Below, piece by piece: positions 33,138-41,228 of a stretch of 64,000 nt of DNA (the first letter of the stretch is position 1; each line of letters starts with the position of its first letter). Position numbers and translations under genes: made by a program. Source of the stretch: JAGQVA01 sp041391725 (GTDB lineage: Bacteria; Bacteroidota; Bacteroidia; J057); assembly GCA_041391725.1 (NCBI GenBank), contig JAWKNL010000012.1, positions 1 to 64,000 on the forward strand, in the 5' to 3' direction. Below the pieces are notes generated by a model. It was not told the origin of the DNA. It ran no database searches and was given only the letters and a program-made list of their open reading frames with translations.

Positions 33138-33154
33138 TGCACAGAATCTGTGCA
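33138..33154. promoter_or_regulatory. Perfect inverted repeat upstream of AAA_14 copy 1
   Basis: TGCACAGA and its reverse complement TCTGTGCA flank a single A, about 95 bp upstream of the ATPase start. It could be an operator or a recognition site. Similar dyads precede the other two copies, though their sequence differs. Confidence 0.45.
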
Positions 33155-33250
33155 TCGCCATTAAGTTAAGCCAAAGTTTAACCTGAATCAACGAAAACGG
33201 AAGCACCAGGGTATTTCGACAGTATAGGCAGCAAGCCGCTGTTCTATGAA

Positions 33251-33808
33251 TTATTCAATTTTTAAACTATCGACAGGAATGGGGGGGGCAACATCCCAAA
33301 AAGCAGAAACATTTACAATTTTCCAACCATCAGCTTCTTTCTCCATGATTCGGGTTTCCTGACTGACCCTATAAAATTTTTTTTCTTTGTCTGCATTGTA
33401 TTGCTTCCAAATCAGATAAGCTAATTTTTCACTGAAAAACTTCACTTGTAGCTTTTCCCTTTTCACGTCTGGATGAATAATATTTTCTCCGTTTTTATAA
33501 TATGTTTCAATCCAATTTTTACCCTGAGCATTTATCTCATCCCATCCTACAGCAGCATCAGCACTTGCATCAGAATTATTCCACGCTTGCATGGCATAAC
33601 TTTGGTGGCTCCAATTGTCTGCCCAACACGCATAATCGCCATCAAAAAAGCATTTGGTTTCGTTTTCGATAACCTTCATAATTGCTTCGGTTTCAGCATC
33701 CTGATTGAAAGCACTTTCATTATCAGATGGTTGCTGTTTTTCAGCGGGCTGTTGGCATGAGACGATTGCCAACAAACAAGTTGTTAAAATCGCAAATAGT
33801 TTAGTCAT
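33251..33808 (-). CDS. NTF2/SnoaL-like lipoprotein
   Basis: A 185-residue lipoprotein (lipobox LAIVSC, then QQPAEKQQ linker). The mature part is one NTF2/SnoaL/DUF4440-like fold: IMKVIENETKCFFDGDYACW, WSHQSYAMQAWNNSDASADA, KLAYLIWKQYNADKEKKFYR, and ETRIMEKEADGWKIVNVSAF. Such proteins are small ligand-binding or isomerase-like folds; the role here is unknown. The start codon lies 40 bp downstream of an attC-like palindrome, and the gene points the same way as the next two, as expected for integron cassettes. Confidence 0.75.
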   Translation of the reverse strand: MTKLFAILTTCLLAIVSCQQPAEKQQPSDNESAFNQDAETEAIMKVIENETKCFFDGDYACWADNWSHQSYAMQAWNNSDASADAAVGWDEINAQGKNWIETYYKNGENIIHPDVKREKLQVKFFSEKLAYLIWKQYNADKEKKFYRVSQETRIMEKEADGWKIVNVSAFWDVAPPIPVDSLKIE

Positions 33809-33846
33809 TTTGTCATTGATTATTGTAGTTTTTCATTTGTATTTTC

Positions 33847-33914
33847 ATCGAACGTCTCGGGTATGTTGTCGTAGCTGACGTTAGGAAGCTATGCAATATA
33901 CCCATTGTTGTAAA
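33847..33914 (-). repeat. attC-like recombination site B (inferred)
   Basis: Reading the minus strand, ACAAC, a 3-base spacer, GGGTAT, a 33-base centre, ATACCC, a 5-base spacer and GTT form a two-box imperfect stem (AAC pairs GTT at 33851-33853/33907-33909; GGGTAT pairs ATACCC at 33859-33864/33898-33903). Such an arrangement, R box, spacer, L box, resembles integron attC sites, though the consensus core is only partly kept. Confidence 0.4.
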
Positions 33915-33929
33915 ACGTTTTTATTCAAA

Positions 33930-34667
33930 TTAGCGTTTGTATTGAAGTTGATATAACTCGTCATTATCTGAGTTAAAATCGATGTCAATACTAAATTCGT
34001 GATTTTGTTTTTCTCTTAATAATGCTCCAGACAGATGTAGTATGTCCTTACCTTTAAATGGGACAATCATAAATCCAAAGAAGCGATATTCTTTTATATT
34101 TCCGAATTGAGGTTCAAGTTCAATTAAGCGAGGTACAAGTTCTTCTTTGTCAAAGGGAACTAATTCATTATTCAACATAGAACTTAATTCTTCAAACTTT
34201 TTTTCTCTGAGTAAATTCACAGTTTTATCATTCAGGTTCATTCTTCGTTCAACCTGTTCCAAAGTGGAAATTGGATATTCAAATTCTTGTTTAGAATTGT
34301 CTTTGGAAATTAAAACTACGTGAATAGCATCGTAATTCTTTTTTTCTTCCTTTAGGTTTTTATAAAATATGTATGCAATATTTGAAGAAGGTAATTGGGG
34401 TTTGTCCAACCTTTCTTCGATAGCCTCACTTTCACTCATTTCAAGTTCGAAGTATTTTTTATTTCCATCGTCTGTTGATGCTGAAGCTCCAATAGCATAT
34501 TTACATTGTCCACCATAAAAATCTAGAATTTCTTTTACTCCAGCATCCTCATTGTCAGTTATACTTATAAAGTTTGAAAGTAGTCCAGTTTTTTGCTCAC
34601 CATCACGTTTATTTCCGCATGATGTTATTAAAAACGCACAAATTAATAGGCTTAAAATTCTGTTCAT
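33930..34667 (-). CDS. Lipoprotein of unknown function
   Basis: A 245-residue lipoprotein (lipobox FLITSC, then GNKRDGEQK). The mature part has a first alpha/beta region (GVKEILDFYGGQCKYAIGAS, KKYFELEMSESEAIEERLDK) and a mixed second half (RRMNLNDKTVNLLREKKFEE, EYRFFGFMIVPFKGKDILHL, HEFSIDIDFNSDNDELYQLQ). No family recognised. It lies between two attC-like palindromes, in the same direction as its neighbours, and its start codon is only 18 bp from the upstream site's outer box. AT-richer than the nearby housekeeping genes. Confidence 0.7.
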   Translation of the reverse strand: MNRILSLLICAFLITSCGNKRDGEQKTGLLSNFISITDNEDAGVKEILDFYGGQCKYAIGASASTDDGNKKYFELEMSESEAIEERLDKPQLPSSNIAYIFYKNLKEEKKNYDAIHVVLISKDNSKQEFEYPISTLEQVERRMNLNDKTVNLLREKKFEELSSMLNNELVPFDKEELVPRLIELEPQFGNIKEYRFFGFMIVPFKGKDILHLSGALLREKQNHEFSIDIDFNSDNDELYQLQYKR

Positions 34668-34685
34668 TGGTTTTTCTTAAATGTT

Positions 34686-34756
34686 TTATAACGACCGGAC
34701 TACGTGCTGGGTCGAGCTCGCCAGAGCGAAGACATAGCTCGTAGACCATGTTAGCG
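34686..34756 (-). repeat. attC-like recombination site A (inferred)
   Basis: On the minus strand the site begins CGCTAAC (34750-34756) and ends GTTATAA (34686-34692). Inside lie CTACG / CGTAG and AGCTC / GAGCT inverted pairs with unpaired bases between. The 71-bp length, imperfect dyad and AAC / GTT ends resemble integron attC sites. It lies 7 bp behind one stop codon and 18 bp in front of the next gene's start. Confidence 0.45.
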
Positions 34757-34762
34757 GAACTC

Positions 34763-35425
34763 CTACAAATACCTTTCAATAAAATCAATTAATGATTCAC
34801 TGATTTTATTCATTGATAAATTGTAATCGTCTTTTGATATAACGTTTAGCCTTCCCTCATCTTTTAGCCTATTATATTGAGAAAGAAGAAGAATTAATTC
34901 TTTTTTGGATTTAATCTCTGTACTATCTTTTAAGTGTTTCGATAGTAATGCAAAGAAATTATCATGATCATTATTGGCGAAATAGGTCAATAAATCAGAT
35001 TTTAGATTCTTTTGAAGGGAATCATGATTTATCATTACACTTTGCTGAGGATCATTACTTGAGAGTAAATTATTCCGATTGTTCCTTTGGTATCCTGTAG
35101 ATTTTTCTAAATCAACCCCCTTTGACTGATTCTTTTCTTGAACTAAAATAAATTCTTCAATTTCATCTAAAAATGGAAGTATCATCCCAATAATTTTTTC
35201 ACCTTCAAGGTGATTTTGTATTACAAAAGTTGTATCAATATCATTCACCTTATTTATCAATTCCACATTTTCATAAAAACTCAAAAGAGTTTTTAATCGA
35301 TCAATATTTGATTTTAATTTAATATTCTTACCAGGATTAAGATAAGCAAGTATCCCCCCAGTATCGAAGGAAATATTCCGGATTTCTTCTACAATCTCAA
35401 ATATTTTCTGGTTTTTGTCTTTCAT
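34763..35425 (-). CDS. Small protein with a probable C-terminal EAD11 effector-associated domain
   Basis: A 220-residue soluble protein. The start at 35425 (MKDKNQKIFEIVEEI) is preferred; an upstream in-frame ATG at 35449 lies within the GTTAGCGG recombination-like half-site. The N-terminal half is helical and unrecognised (IKLKSNIDRLKTLLSFYENV, IIGMILPFLDEIEEFILVQE). Residues about 140-220 read HDNFFALLSKHLKD, then LILLLSQYNRLKDEGRLNVI, then DYNLSMNKISESLIDFIERY. The Y-N-x-L-x-x-E/D-x-R-x-x-x-I-S-x-x-(E/D) and N-x-I-x-x-x-L-x-x-x-I pattern is that of effector-associated domain 11, an adaptor in predicted conflict systems. No NACHT, caspase or TIR partner is seen nearby. It may be a cassette-borne adaptor. 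Confidence 0.6.
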   Translation of the reverse strand: MKDKNQKIFEIVEEIRNISFDTGGILAYLNPGKNIKLKSNIDRLKTLLSFYENVELINKVNDIDTTFVIQNHLEGEKIIGMILPFLDEIEEFILVQEKNQSKGVDLEKSTGYQRNNRNNLLSSNDPQQSVMINHDSLQKNLKSDLLTYFANNDHDNFFALLSKHLKDSTEIKSKKELILLLSQYNRLKDEGRLNVISKDDYNLSMNKISESLIDFIERYL

Positions 35426-35827
35426 TATTTTTCTCTTTTCCGCTAACATCTGTGTATCCGCAATATTGCGTATATCCCCTAAATATCTTCGAGATTCATG
35501 TCTTCCAGCGGACTGCGCAGTTTCTCCTCCACGTCCTTCCGCTTAGAAATAGATACCGGTTATCTCTAAAGATCGTCAGTATAGTAGTTGAATCTAACAA
35601 TATTTTCCATCAACCCAAAAAATTTCCCTGACAGTAGCATCTTTCTGTCTCGACCCCTCACCTCCCCACAAACCAGTCCATATACATTTCCGGTAAATAC
35701 AGAAAGCAAACCCACATTTTCCTACAATTTTTGTCAGAAAGAATATATGTATTTTCTGCTGGTTGTTTATCCGCATGGTGTGTAGGCGGGGATTTTTTTG
35801 GAAACGATATTTTGAGTGGAATGGGAG
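35426..35827. other. Gene-free stretch with an attC-like half-site and a short recombinase-like tail
   Basis: CGCTAACATC at 35441-35450 is the first box of another attC-like site, followed by a perfect 12-bp palindrome CGCAATATTGCG (35459-35470). From about 35550 down to the stop at 35479 the minus strand reads KDVEEKLRSPLEDM and ends NLEDI; R-S-P-L-(D/E)-x-(L/M) is the usual end of Bacteroidota tyrosine recombinases and integron integrases. No other part of such a gene can be recognised. The rest, to 35827, has no supported gene. Confidence 0.35.
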
Positions 35828-36190
35828 TTAATTGATCACTTCCATGAAACTATCTCCCAACTCAATGAAACATTTTTCCATTTGAAAATGGGCTACAATC
35901 TCATCAAGATTAGCATCTAAAATTTCGATCAATCTTGGAGTTGAAATATTTCCTAAACTGACTTTTAACAACCTGAGTGGTGAGCTTTCTAAAAGATGGC
36001 TGTTTTTGAAGTCAGCATCTTTTGTCATTACAGTAAACCCGTTTTCATTTGCATAACGGCTAATTTCGGAATCTTTTGTATGAAAGCCTTCAAGGATGCC
36101 ATTTACGTGTATAGCTTCATGGCCTTTACTTTCAAAATAACGCACAACCTTATAGGCTATATGGACGTCACACAATACCTTGAATGTCAT
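35828..36190 (-). CDS. DUF5615 PIN-like toxin
   Basis: A 120-residue protein of the DUF5615 (Mut7-C/PIN-like) family: VLCDVHIAYKVVRYFESKGH with the first acidic site, a DSEISRYANENGFTVMTKDADF motif with further acidic residues, and a C-terminal half ending FIELGDSFMEVIN. The first site has D-V-H in place of the usual D-E-N/D-L, so the metal site is somewhat altered. Its start overlaps the antitoxin stop by 4 bp (ATGA), a typical toxin-antitoxin arrangement. Expected to be an RNase toxin; this is inferred from the family. Confidence 0.85.
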   Translation of the reverse strand: MTFKVLCDVHIAYKVVRYFESKGHEAIHVNGILEGFHTKDSEISRYANENGFTVMTKDADFKNSHLLESSPLRLLKVSLGNISTPRLIEILDANLDEIVAHFQMEKCFIELGDSFMEVIN

Positions 36191-36429
36191 GCTGCCAACG
36201 TTATCGTTCTACCCGAAACAAGGATTTTTGCAAACTCAAGGCTAGCCAGGATGTCTTCTTTTTCCAGTTCAGGATGATCCTCCAGAATCTCTTCAAAACG
36301 CATCTCAGATAGCAGCATATCCAGTAATACTTCCACAGGCCATCGCATTCCCCGGATACAGGGTTTTCCATGACAAACCTCCGGATTTACAGTTATTCGG
36401 TTTAAATATTGGGGTGCCATATTCTTCAT
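36187..36429 (-). CDS. DUF433 antitoxin
   Basis: An 80-residue DUF433 protein: NRITVNPEVCHGKPCIRGMR, WPVEVLLDMLLSEMRFEEIL and HPELEKEDILASLEFA. This is the short HTH-type antitoxin that pairs with DUF5615. It is upstream of, and overlaps, the toxin gene, so it is made first. An alternative start at codon 4 (MAPQYL) is possible. It likely represses its own promoter in the 60 bp that separate it from metG. Confidence 0.88.
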   Translation of the reverse strand: MKNMAPQYLNRITVNPEVCHGKPCIRGMRWPVEVLLDMLLSEMRFEEILEDHPELEKEDILASLEFAKILVSGRTITLAA

Positions 36430-36490
36430 AATCTACAGTTCTCTAAATTTACCGACAATTCCTCAACAATACAAACCACCGCCCAAACCG

Positions 36491-38566
36491 CTAGTTCACC
36501 CCGGAACCGGTCTCAACCTCTTCTACCGGACTTACCAGGTGCAGTTTGCCTGTGCTGTCGGAGGCGTACAAAATCATGCCCTGCGACTCGACTCCCCGGA
36601 TTTTCCTGGGGGTAAGGTTCATCAGTACCTGTACCTGCTTGCCTACCAGCGCCTCCGGCTCAAAATGCTCGGCCACGCCCGATACGATCGTGCGGATGTC
36701 AATGCCGGTATCCACCTTAAACTGGAGGAGTTTGTCGGCCTTGGGTACGCGTGAGGCTTCGAGGATTTTGCCTACACGGATGTCCATTTTCTGGAAATCG
36801 TCAAAACTAATCGCTTCTTTCATGGGAGGAAATACGGGTTTAGTGGGTGTATGTAATTGGTTTTCGAGCTTTTTGCGCTGGTATTCAATGACTTCGTCGG
36901 GGATGGGTTCGAAGAGGATTTTCTTCTCGTCTCCGGTATAAATGGTATGTCCCGCAGGTACGAGGTTTTCTTCCTGCAGGGAATCCCAGCTAAATCCGCT
37001 TCCGTCTATATTGAGCAGTCCGAAAATACTGTCCGAAGTGCGCGGCAAAAAGGGTTTTGCCAGAATGCCGATCTGCGCGATGATCTGAAGACTGGTGTAA
37101 AGAATCGCCTTCACCGATTCGGGGTCTGTCTTCCATTTGATCCAGGGCTCCTGCTCGGTGAGGTATTTGTTGCCGACACGGGCCACATTCATAAACTCAG
37201 CCTGCGCCTCGCGGAACCGGAAATTTTCCAGCGAGTTTTCTATTTTGCCGGTGAGTTCGTGGATCTGGGTAAATGCGTCCATCGCCACCTTGTCGCTGCC
37301 CAGATCGCCCGGCGCGGGTACTACTCCGTTGTAGTATTTCTGCGTAAGCACTACGACGCGGTTGACCAGATTGCCGAGAATCTTGACCAGCTCGTTGTTG
37401 TTTCTCGCCTGAAAATCGAGCCAGGTAAAATCGCCGTCTTTTGCCTCCGGCATGATGGAGGTGAGCACGTACCGAAGCACGTCTTCCTGTCCGGGAAATT
37501 CATCCAGGTACTCGTGCAACCAGACTGCGTGGTTGCGGGAAGTGGACATTTTGTCGTTTTCGAGGTTGAGAAACTCGTTGGCGGGCACGTTGTCGGGCAC
37601 CAGGTATTCGCCATGCGTATGGAGTATGGCCGGGAAAATGATGCAGTGAAAAACGATATTATCTTTCCCGATAAAATGAATCAGCCGGGAATTATCTGCC
37701 GGGTCAGGCTGCTCTTTCCAATACAATTCCCAGTCCTTTCCATTGTCGATGGCCCACTGCTTGGTGGCAGAAATATAGCCGATCGGCGCGTCCATCCAGA
37801 CATACAGCTTTTTCCCGACAGCATCAGGCAACGGCACATCGACGCCCCAGTCGAGGTCGCGGGTCATGGAGCGGGGCTGGAGGCCGTCTTTCAGCCAACT
37901 GCTGCACTGCCCGTAAACATTGTTTTTCCAGATGCCTTTTTTGCTTTCGAGCAGCCACTCTTCCAGCCAGGGCTGGTACTTGTCTAGCGGGAGGTACCAG
38001 TGGCGGGTTTCGCGAAGCACAGGGGTTTTCCCGGAGAGAATAGACACCGGATTGATCAGATCGGTAGGGTTGAGGGAGGAACCGCAACTTTCACACTGGT
38101 CGCCGTAGGCGCGTTCGTTGCCGCAAATGGGGCATTTGCCGGTGATGTACCGGTCGGCGAGAAATTGTTGAAATTCTTCGTCGTAAAACTGTGCTGTAGA
38201 TTTTTCGACAAACTCCCCTTTGTTGTTGAGGACAGTAAAAAATCCCTGGGAAGTTTCGTGGTGAATGGGTTCTGTCGTGCGGTGATATATGTCAAAAGAA
38301 ATCCCAAACCGCTCAAAAGTACTTTTGATGAGGGCGTGGTATTTGTCCACGATTTCACGCGGGGTAGTTCCTTCTTTTTTTGCACGGAGGGTGATGGCTG
38401 CACCGTGTTCATCACTTCCACATACATAGACCACATCGCGCCCGCGCATACGCAGGTAACGCACATAAATATCTGCGGGGAGATAGGCACCGGCGATATG
38501 TCCGATATGAAGTGGCCCGTTGGCATAGGGCAGGGCGGAAGTGATAGTATATCTTTTGTAATCCAT
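36491..38566 (-). CDS. metG: Methionine--tRNA ligase
   Basis: A 691-residue class I tRNA synthetase. The start at 38566 (MDYKRYTITSALPYANG) is the family's usual start; an ATG eleven codons earlier is less likely. HIGH-type motif HIGH at 20-23, zinc-binding CPICGNERAYGDQCESC at about 146-162, KMSKS variant KMSTS at about 340, an anticodon-binding helical domain, and a C-terminal EMAP-II-like tRNA-binding domain (KMDIRVGKILEASRVPKADK, LVGKQVQVLMNLTPRKIRGV). The gene loads methionine on tRNA; essential. Divergent from the metallophosphatase. Confidence 0.98.
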   Translation of the reverse strand: MDYKRYTITSALPYANGPLHIGHIAGAYLPADIYVRYLRMRGRDVVYVCGSDEHGAAITLRAKKEGTTPREIVDKYHALIKSTFERFGISFDIYHRTTEPIHHETSQGFFTVLNNKGEFVEKSTAQFYDEEFQQFLADRYITGKCPICGNERAYGDQCESCGSSLNPTDLINPVSILSGKTPVLRETRHWYLPLDKYQPWLEEWLLESKKGIWKNNVYGQCSSWLKDGLQPRSMTRDLDWGVDVPLPDAVGKKLYVWMDAPIGYISATKQWAIDNGKDWELYWKEQPDPADNSRLIHFIGKDNIVFHCIIFPAILHTHGEYLVPDNVPANEFLNLENDKMSTSRNHAVWLHEYLDEFPGQEDVLRYVLTSIMPEAKDGDFTWLDFQARNNNELVKILGNLVNRVVVLTQKYYNGVVPAPGDLGSDKVAMDAFTQIHELTGKIENSLENFRFREAQAEFMNVARVGNKYLTEQEPWIKWKTDPESVKAILYTSLQIIAQIGILAKPFLPRTSDSIFGLLNIDGSGFSWDSLQEENLVPAGHTIYTGDEKKILFEPIPDEVIEYQRKKLENQLHTPTKPVFPPMKEAISFDDFQKMDIRVGKILEASRVPKADKLLQFKVDTGIDIRTIVSGVAEHFEPEALVGKQVQVLMNLTPRKIRGVESQGMILYASDSTGKLHLVSPVEEVETGSGVN

Positions 38567-38697
38567 AGTGCGGCAAAGATAATGAAGATGCGGAATCAAG
38601 GGAAATTTTCGATCAGTTACGTAAAATATCAGCCCAAATCCCCGAACATTTACAGCTTAACCGTAGTATTGCAGGCAGAGATTATTTATTGCTGTAC

Positions 38698-39945
38698 ATG
38701 AGCACCCGCATATTCAGTTTTCTATCTATATTCATTCTTGTCGAAGTTTACTGTTACCAGGCGTTTAAGACTCTTTTCCGGAAGAAACCTTCCATCCGGT
38801 ATTTGTATATCGGGTTGCATGTATTTTTATACCTCGCTTTGGTCGGAACTTTCTTTCTCCTGCCCGAAACCCGCGGGAAAATCGGAATGGTTGTTTCTAC
38901 GATTATTGTAGGGCTGATTGTTCCCAAGTCTGTCATTATTTTTTTCCTTTTTGGGGAAGATCTGGTTCGTGTGGTGCGTTGGATCGTGGGGAAAATAGGG
39001 CATCCCAAAGAATCTTCCATACCCAAAACCGGTTCCCCCTCTTCGTCCCAATCCATTCCCCGCTCCGAATTTTTGTCCAAAGTGGCACTGGCAACGGCTT
39101 CAGTTCCCTTTATTGCGATTACAGACGGGATTATCAGGGAAAAATACAATTTTCAGGTGCGAAGGGTGCGTGTGCCCATACCGGGGTTGCCCCCGCAGTT
39201 TGAGGGATTTACCATTACTCAGCTTTCAGACATTCATACCGGAAGTTTTGACAGCAAAAAAAGCGTGAAAGCGGGGATCGAACTTGCCAACGAGCAGGGC
39301 TCCGACCTGATGGTATTCACCGGTGACATCATCAACAACCGGATCGAGGAGATTCACGGGTATGAGGATATGCTTCGGTCGCTTCATTCGCCGCTGGGCG
39401 TGTATTCCTCCCTCGGCAACCACGACTACGGCGATTATTACCAATGGAAAAGTCCGCAGGAAAAGGCCGATCATTTTCAAAAAGTGCTGGAAGCGCATTC
39501 ACAACTGGGGTGGAATCTGCTCAAAAATCAGAATCATATATTCACCCGCGAAGATGCCAGCCTCGCGCTGATCGGGGTGGAAAACTGGGGCGATAAGATG
39601 TTTACGCGTTATGGCAAAATCGATGAGGCGATAAAAGGGGCAGAAGATGCGCAGGTGAAAATTCTGCTTTCCCACGACCCTACACACTGGGACAGAGTGG
39701 TGCGGACGGAGCAGCCTGGCATTCACCTCACACTTTCAGGTCATACTCACGGATCGCAGATCGGGGTAGAAATTCCCGGCTGGGTAAAATGGAGCCCGGT
39801 TCAGTATATCTACAAACAATGGGCCGGCCTCTACCAGGAGGGCGAACAACAGTTGTATGTCAACCGCGGATTTGGTTTTATCGGATTCAGTGGAAGAGTG
39901 GGAATATTGCCCGAGATTACGGTAATTGAGCTGGTAAAATCGTGA
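38698..39945 (+). CDS. Membrane-anchored calcineurin-like metallophosphatase (YkuE/YaeI type)
   Basis: A 415-residue protein starting MSTRIFSFLSIFILVEVY. Three or four N-terminal membrane segments (to about residue 95), then a charged linker and the phosphoesterase domain with all metal motifs: LSDIHTGSFD, FTGDIIN, LGNHDYGDYY, LLSHDPTHWD and LSGHTHGSQIG. This order is that of YkuE/YaeI-type proteins that cleave lipid-linked or cyclic phosphates at the membrane. The exact substrate is unknown. Followed after 12 bp by the monooxygenase gene, so probably co-transcribed. Confidence 0.92.
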   Translation: MSTRIFSFLSIFILVEVYCYQAFKTLFRKKPSIRYLYIGLHVFLYLALVGTFFLLPETRGKIGMVVSTIIVGLIVPKSVIIFFLFGEDLVRVVRWIVGKIGHPKESSIPKTGSPSSSQSIPRSEFLSKVALATASVPFIAITDGIIREKYNFQVRRVRVPIPGLPPQFEGFTITQLSDIHTGSFDSKKSVKAGIELANEQGSDLMVFTGDIINNRIEEIHGYEDMLRSLHSPLGVYSSLGNHDYGDYYQWKSPQEKADHFQKVLEAHSQLGWNLLKNQNHIFTREDASLALIGVENWGDKMFTRYGKIDEAIKGAEDAQVKILLSHDPTHWDRVVRTEQPGIHLTLSGHTHGSQIGVEIPGWVKWSPVQYIYKQWAGLYQEGEQQLYVNRGFGFIGFSGRVGILPEITVIELVKS

Positions 39946-39957
39946 TTATTTTGCTTT

Positions 39958-41121
39958 ATGAAAATCCTCATTATTGGCGGCGGTATCGGTGGCCTTTGTA
40001 CAGCAATTGCCCTGAAAAACAAAGGGTTTGAGCCGGTAGTCTATGAAAAAGTACCGGAGTTGAAAGGCCTGGGAGCGGGAATTGTCATTGCTACCAATGC
40101 CATCCGGGCACTGAGAGATATCGGTATTGCAGACGCAGTACTCAAGGGTGAAAAAATATTTGAAAGGGGCGGCATCTATTCGCAGGAAGGGAAACTCATT
40201 TCTGCCAATATCACCCCGGATATAGTGAAAAAATTTGGCGATACGAGCCATGCCGTTCACCGCGCCGATTTGCACAATAAGCTGATTTCGCTGCTGGGAG
40301 AAGCAAACATCGTTACAGGTAAAGGATGTAAGGAGGCAAGACAGGAAGGGGAAAAGGTTGTGGCCGTTTTTGAAGATGGCTCCACTGCCGAAGGCGATGC
40401 ACTTATCGCAGCAGACGGTATTCACTCCGCGGTAAGAAGACAGCTTGTTCCTTCCTCAACGATTCGTTATAGCGGATATACCTGCTGGCGGGGAGTGGTA
40501 AACATGCACCCCGAAGACATGGACATGGATCAGTTTTCGGAGAGTTGGGGGGCAAACGGGCGATTTGGCGTAGTACCGCTGGCGCGAAACCGTGTGTATT
40601 GGTTTGCCACCAAAAATGCCCCGCAAAATGATACTGAGATGGCGCGCTGGAAGAGCGAAGATCTGCTTCGAAATTTTGGCAAATATCATGCGCCAATACC
40701 GCAGCTACTGGAAAACACACCCGACGAGGCGGTATTGTGGAATGACATCGTCGATTTAAAACCGTTGAAGCAATTTGCCTTCGGCAAAATAATGCTGCTG
40801 GGCGATGCTGCCCACGCGACCACGCCCAACCTCGGTCAGGGCGCATGTATGGCCATCGAAGATGCCGCTGTCGTAGCCAACTGCCTCAAAGCCCGGGGTA
40901 AAGTGGAGGACGCGTTCCGGCTGGCTGAACAAATGCGGATCGGGCGTACGACTGAGATTGTAAACCGGTCATGGACTTTAGGAAAAATCGGGCAGTGGGA
41001 AAACGCTGTGCTCGCAGGCCTTCGCAATGCACTGTTGCGGATGGTACCCGATAGTGTTACAGAAAAACAACTGGAGAACATGTTCTCCCCGAAGTTGTAT
41101 CCGGCACTGTCCGAAAGTTGA
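39958..41121 (+). CDS. FAD-dependent monooxygenase (UbiH/TetX superfamily)
   Basis: A 387-residue flavoprotein. It begins with the dinucleotide-binding loop IGGGIGGLCTAIALKNKGFE, has the middle motif DALIAADGIHSAVRRQL (DG motif) and the second FAD motif MLLGDAAHATTPNLGQGACM. Length is normal for the PHBH-like single-component hydroxylases. The closest relations appear to be Bacteroidota salicylate/3-hydroxybenzoate-type or TetX-like enzymes, but the substrate cannot be read from the sequence. Second gene after the metallophosphatase. Confidence 0.92.
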   Translation: MKILIIGGGIGGLCTAIALKNKGFEPVVYEKVPELKGLGAGIVIATNAIRALRDIGIADAVLKGEKIFERGGIYSQEGKLISANITPDIVKKFGDTSHAVHRADLHNKLISLLGEANIVTGKGCKEARQEGEKVVAVFEDGSTAEGDALIAADGIHSAVRRQLVPSSTIRYSGYTCWRGVVNMHPEDMDMDQFSESWGANGRFGVVPLARNRVYWFATKNAPQNDTEMARWKSEDLLRNFGKYHAPIPQLLENTPDEAVLWNDIVDLKPLKQFAFGKIMLLGDAAHATTPNLGQGACMAIEDAAVVANCLKARGKVEDAFRLAEQMRIGRTTEIVNRSWTLGKIGQWENAVLAGLRNALLRMVPDSVTEKQLENMFSPKLYPALSES

Positions 41122-41228
41122 AAAATACGGTCTGGAGGTATGGTTGGGGCCGTGAAAGGAAGAAGTTGGGGAAATAACTTTCTTATTCGGTCATTGTTTC
41201 GCATTTTAGGGGGCGGCTTATTTTTTTT

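Noticed and set aside
33138..33154. The dyad TGCACAGA-A-TCTGTGCA read as a terminator
   Set aside because: No run of T follows on either strand and it lies upstream of the gene it would serve; kept as a possible operator.
36857..37987. A 376-codon open frame opposite to metG
   Set aside because: It lies wholly inside the methionyl-tRNA synthetase gene on the other strand, has no recognisable domain and has the composition of an antisense shadow.
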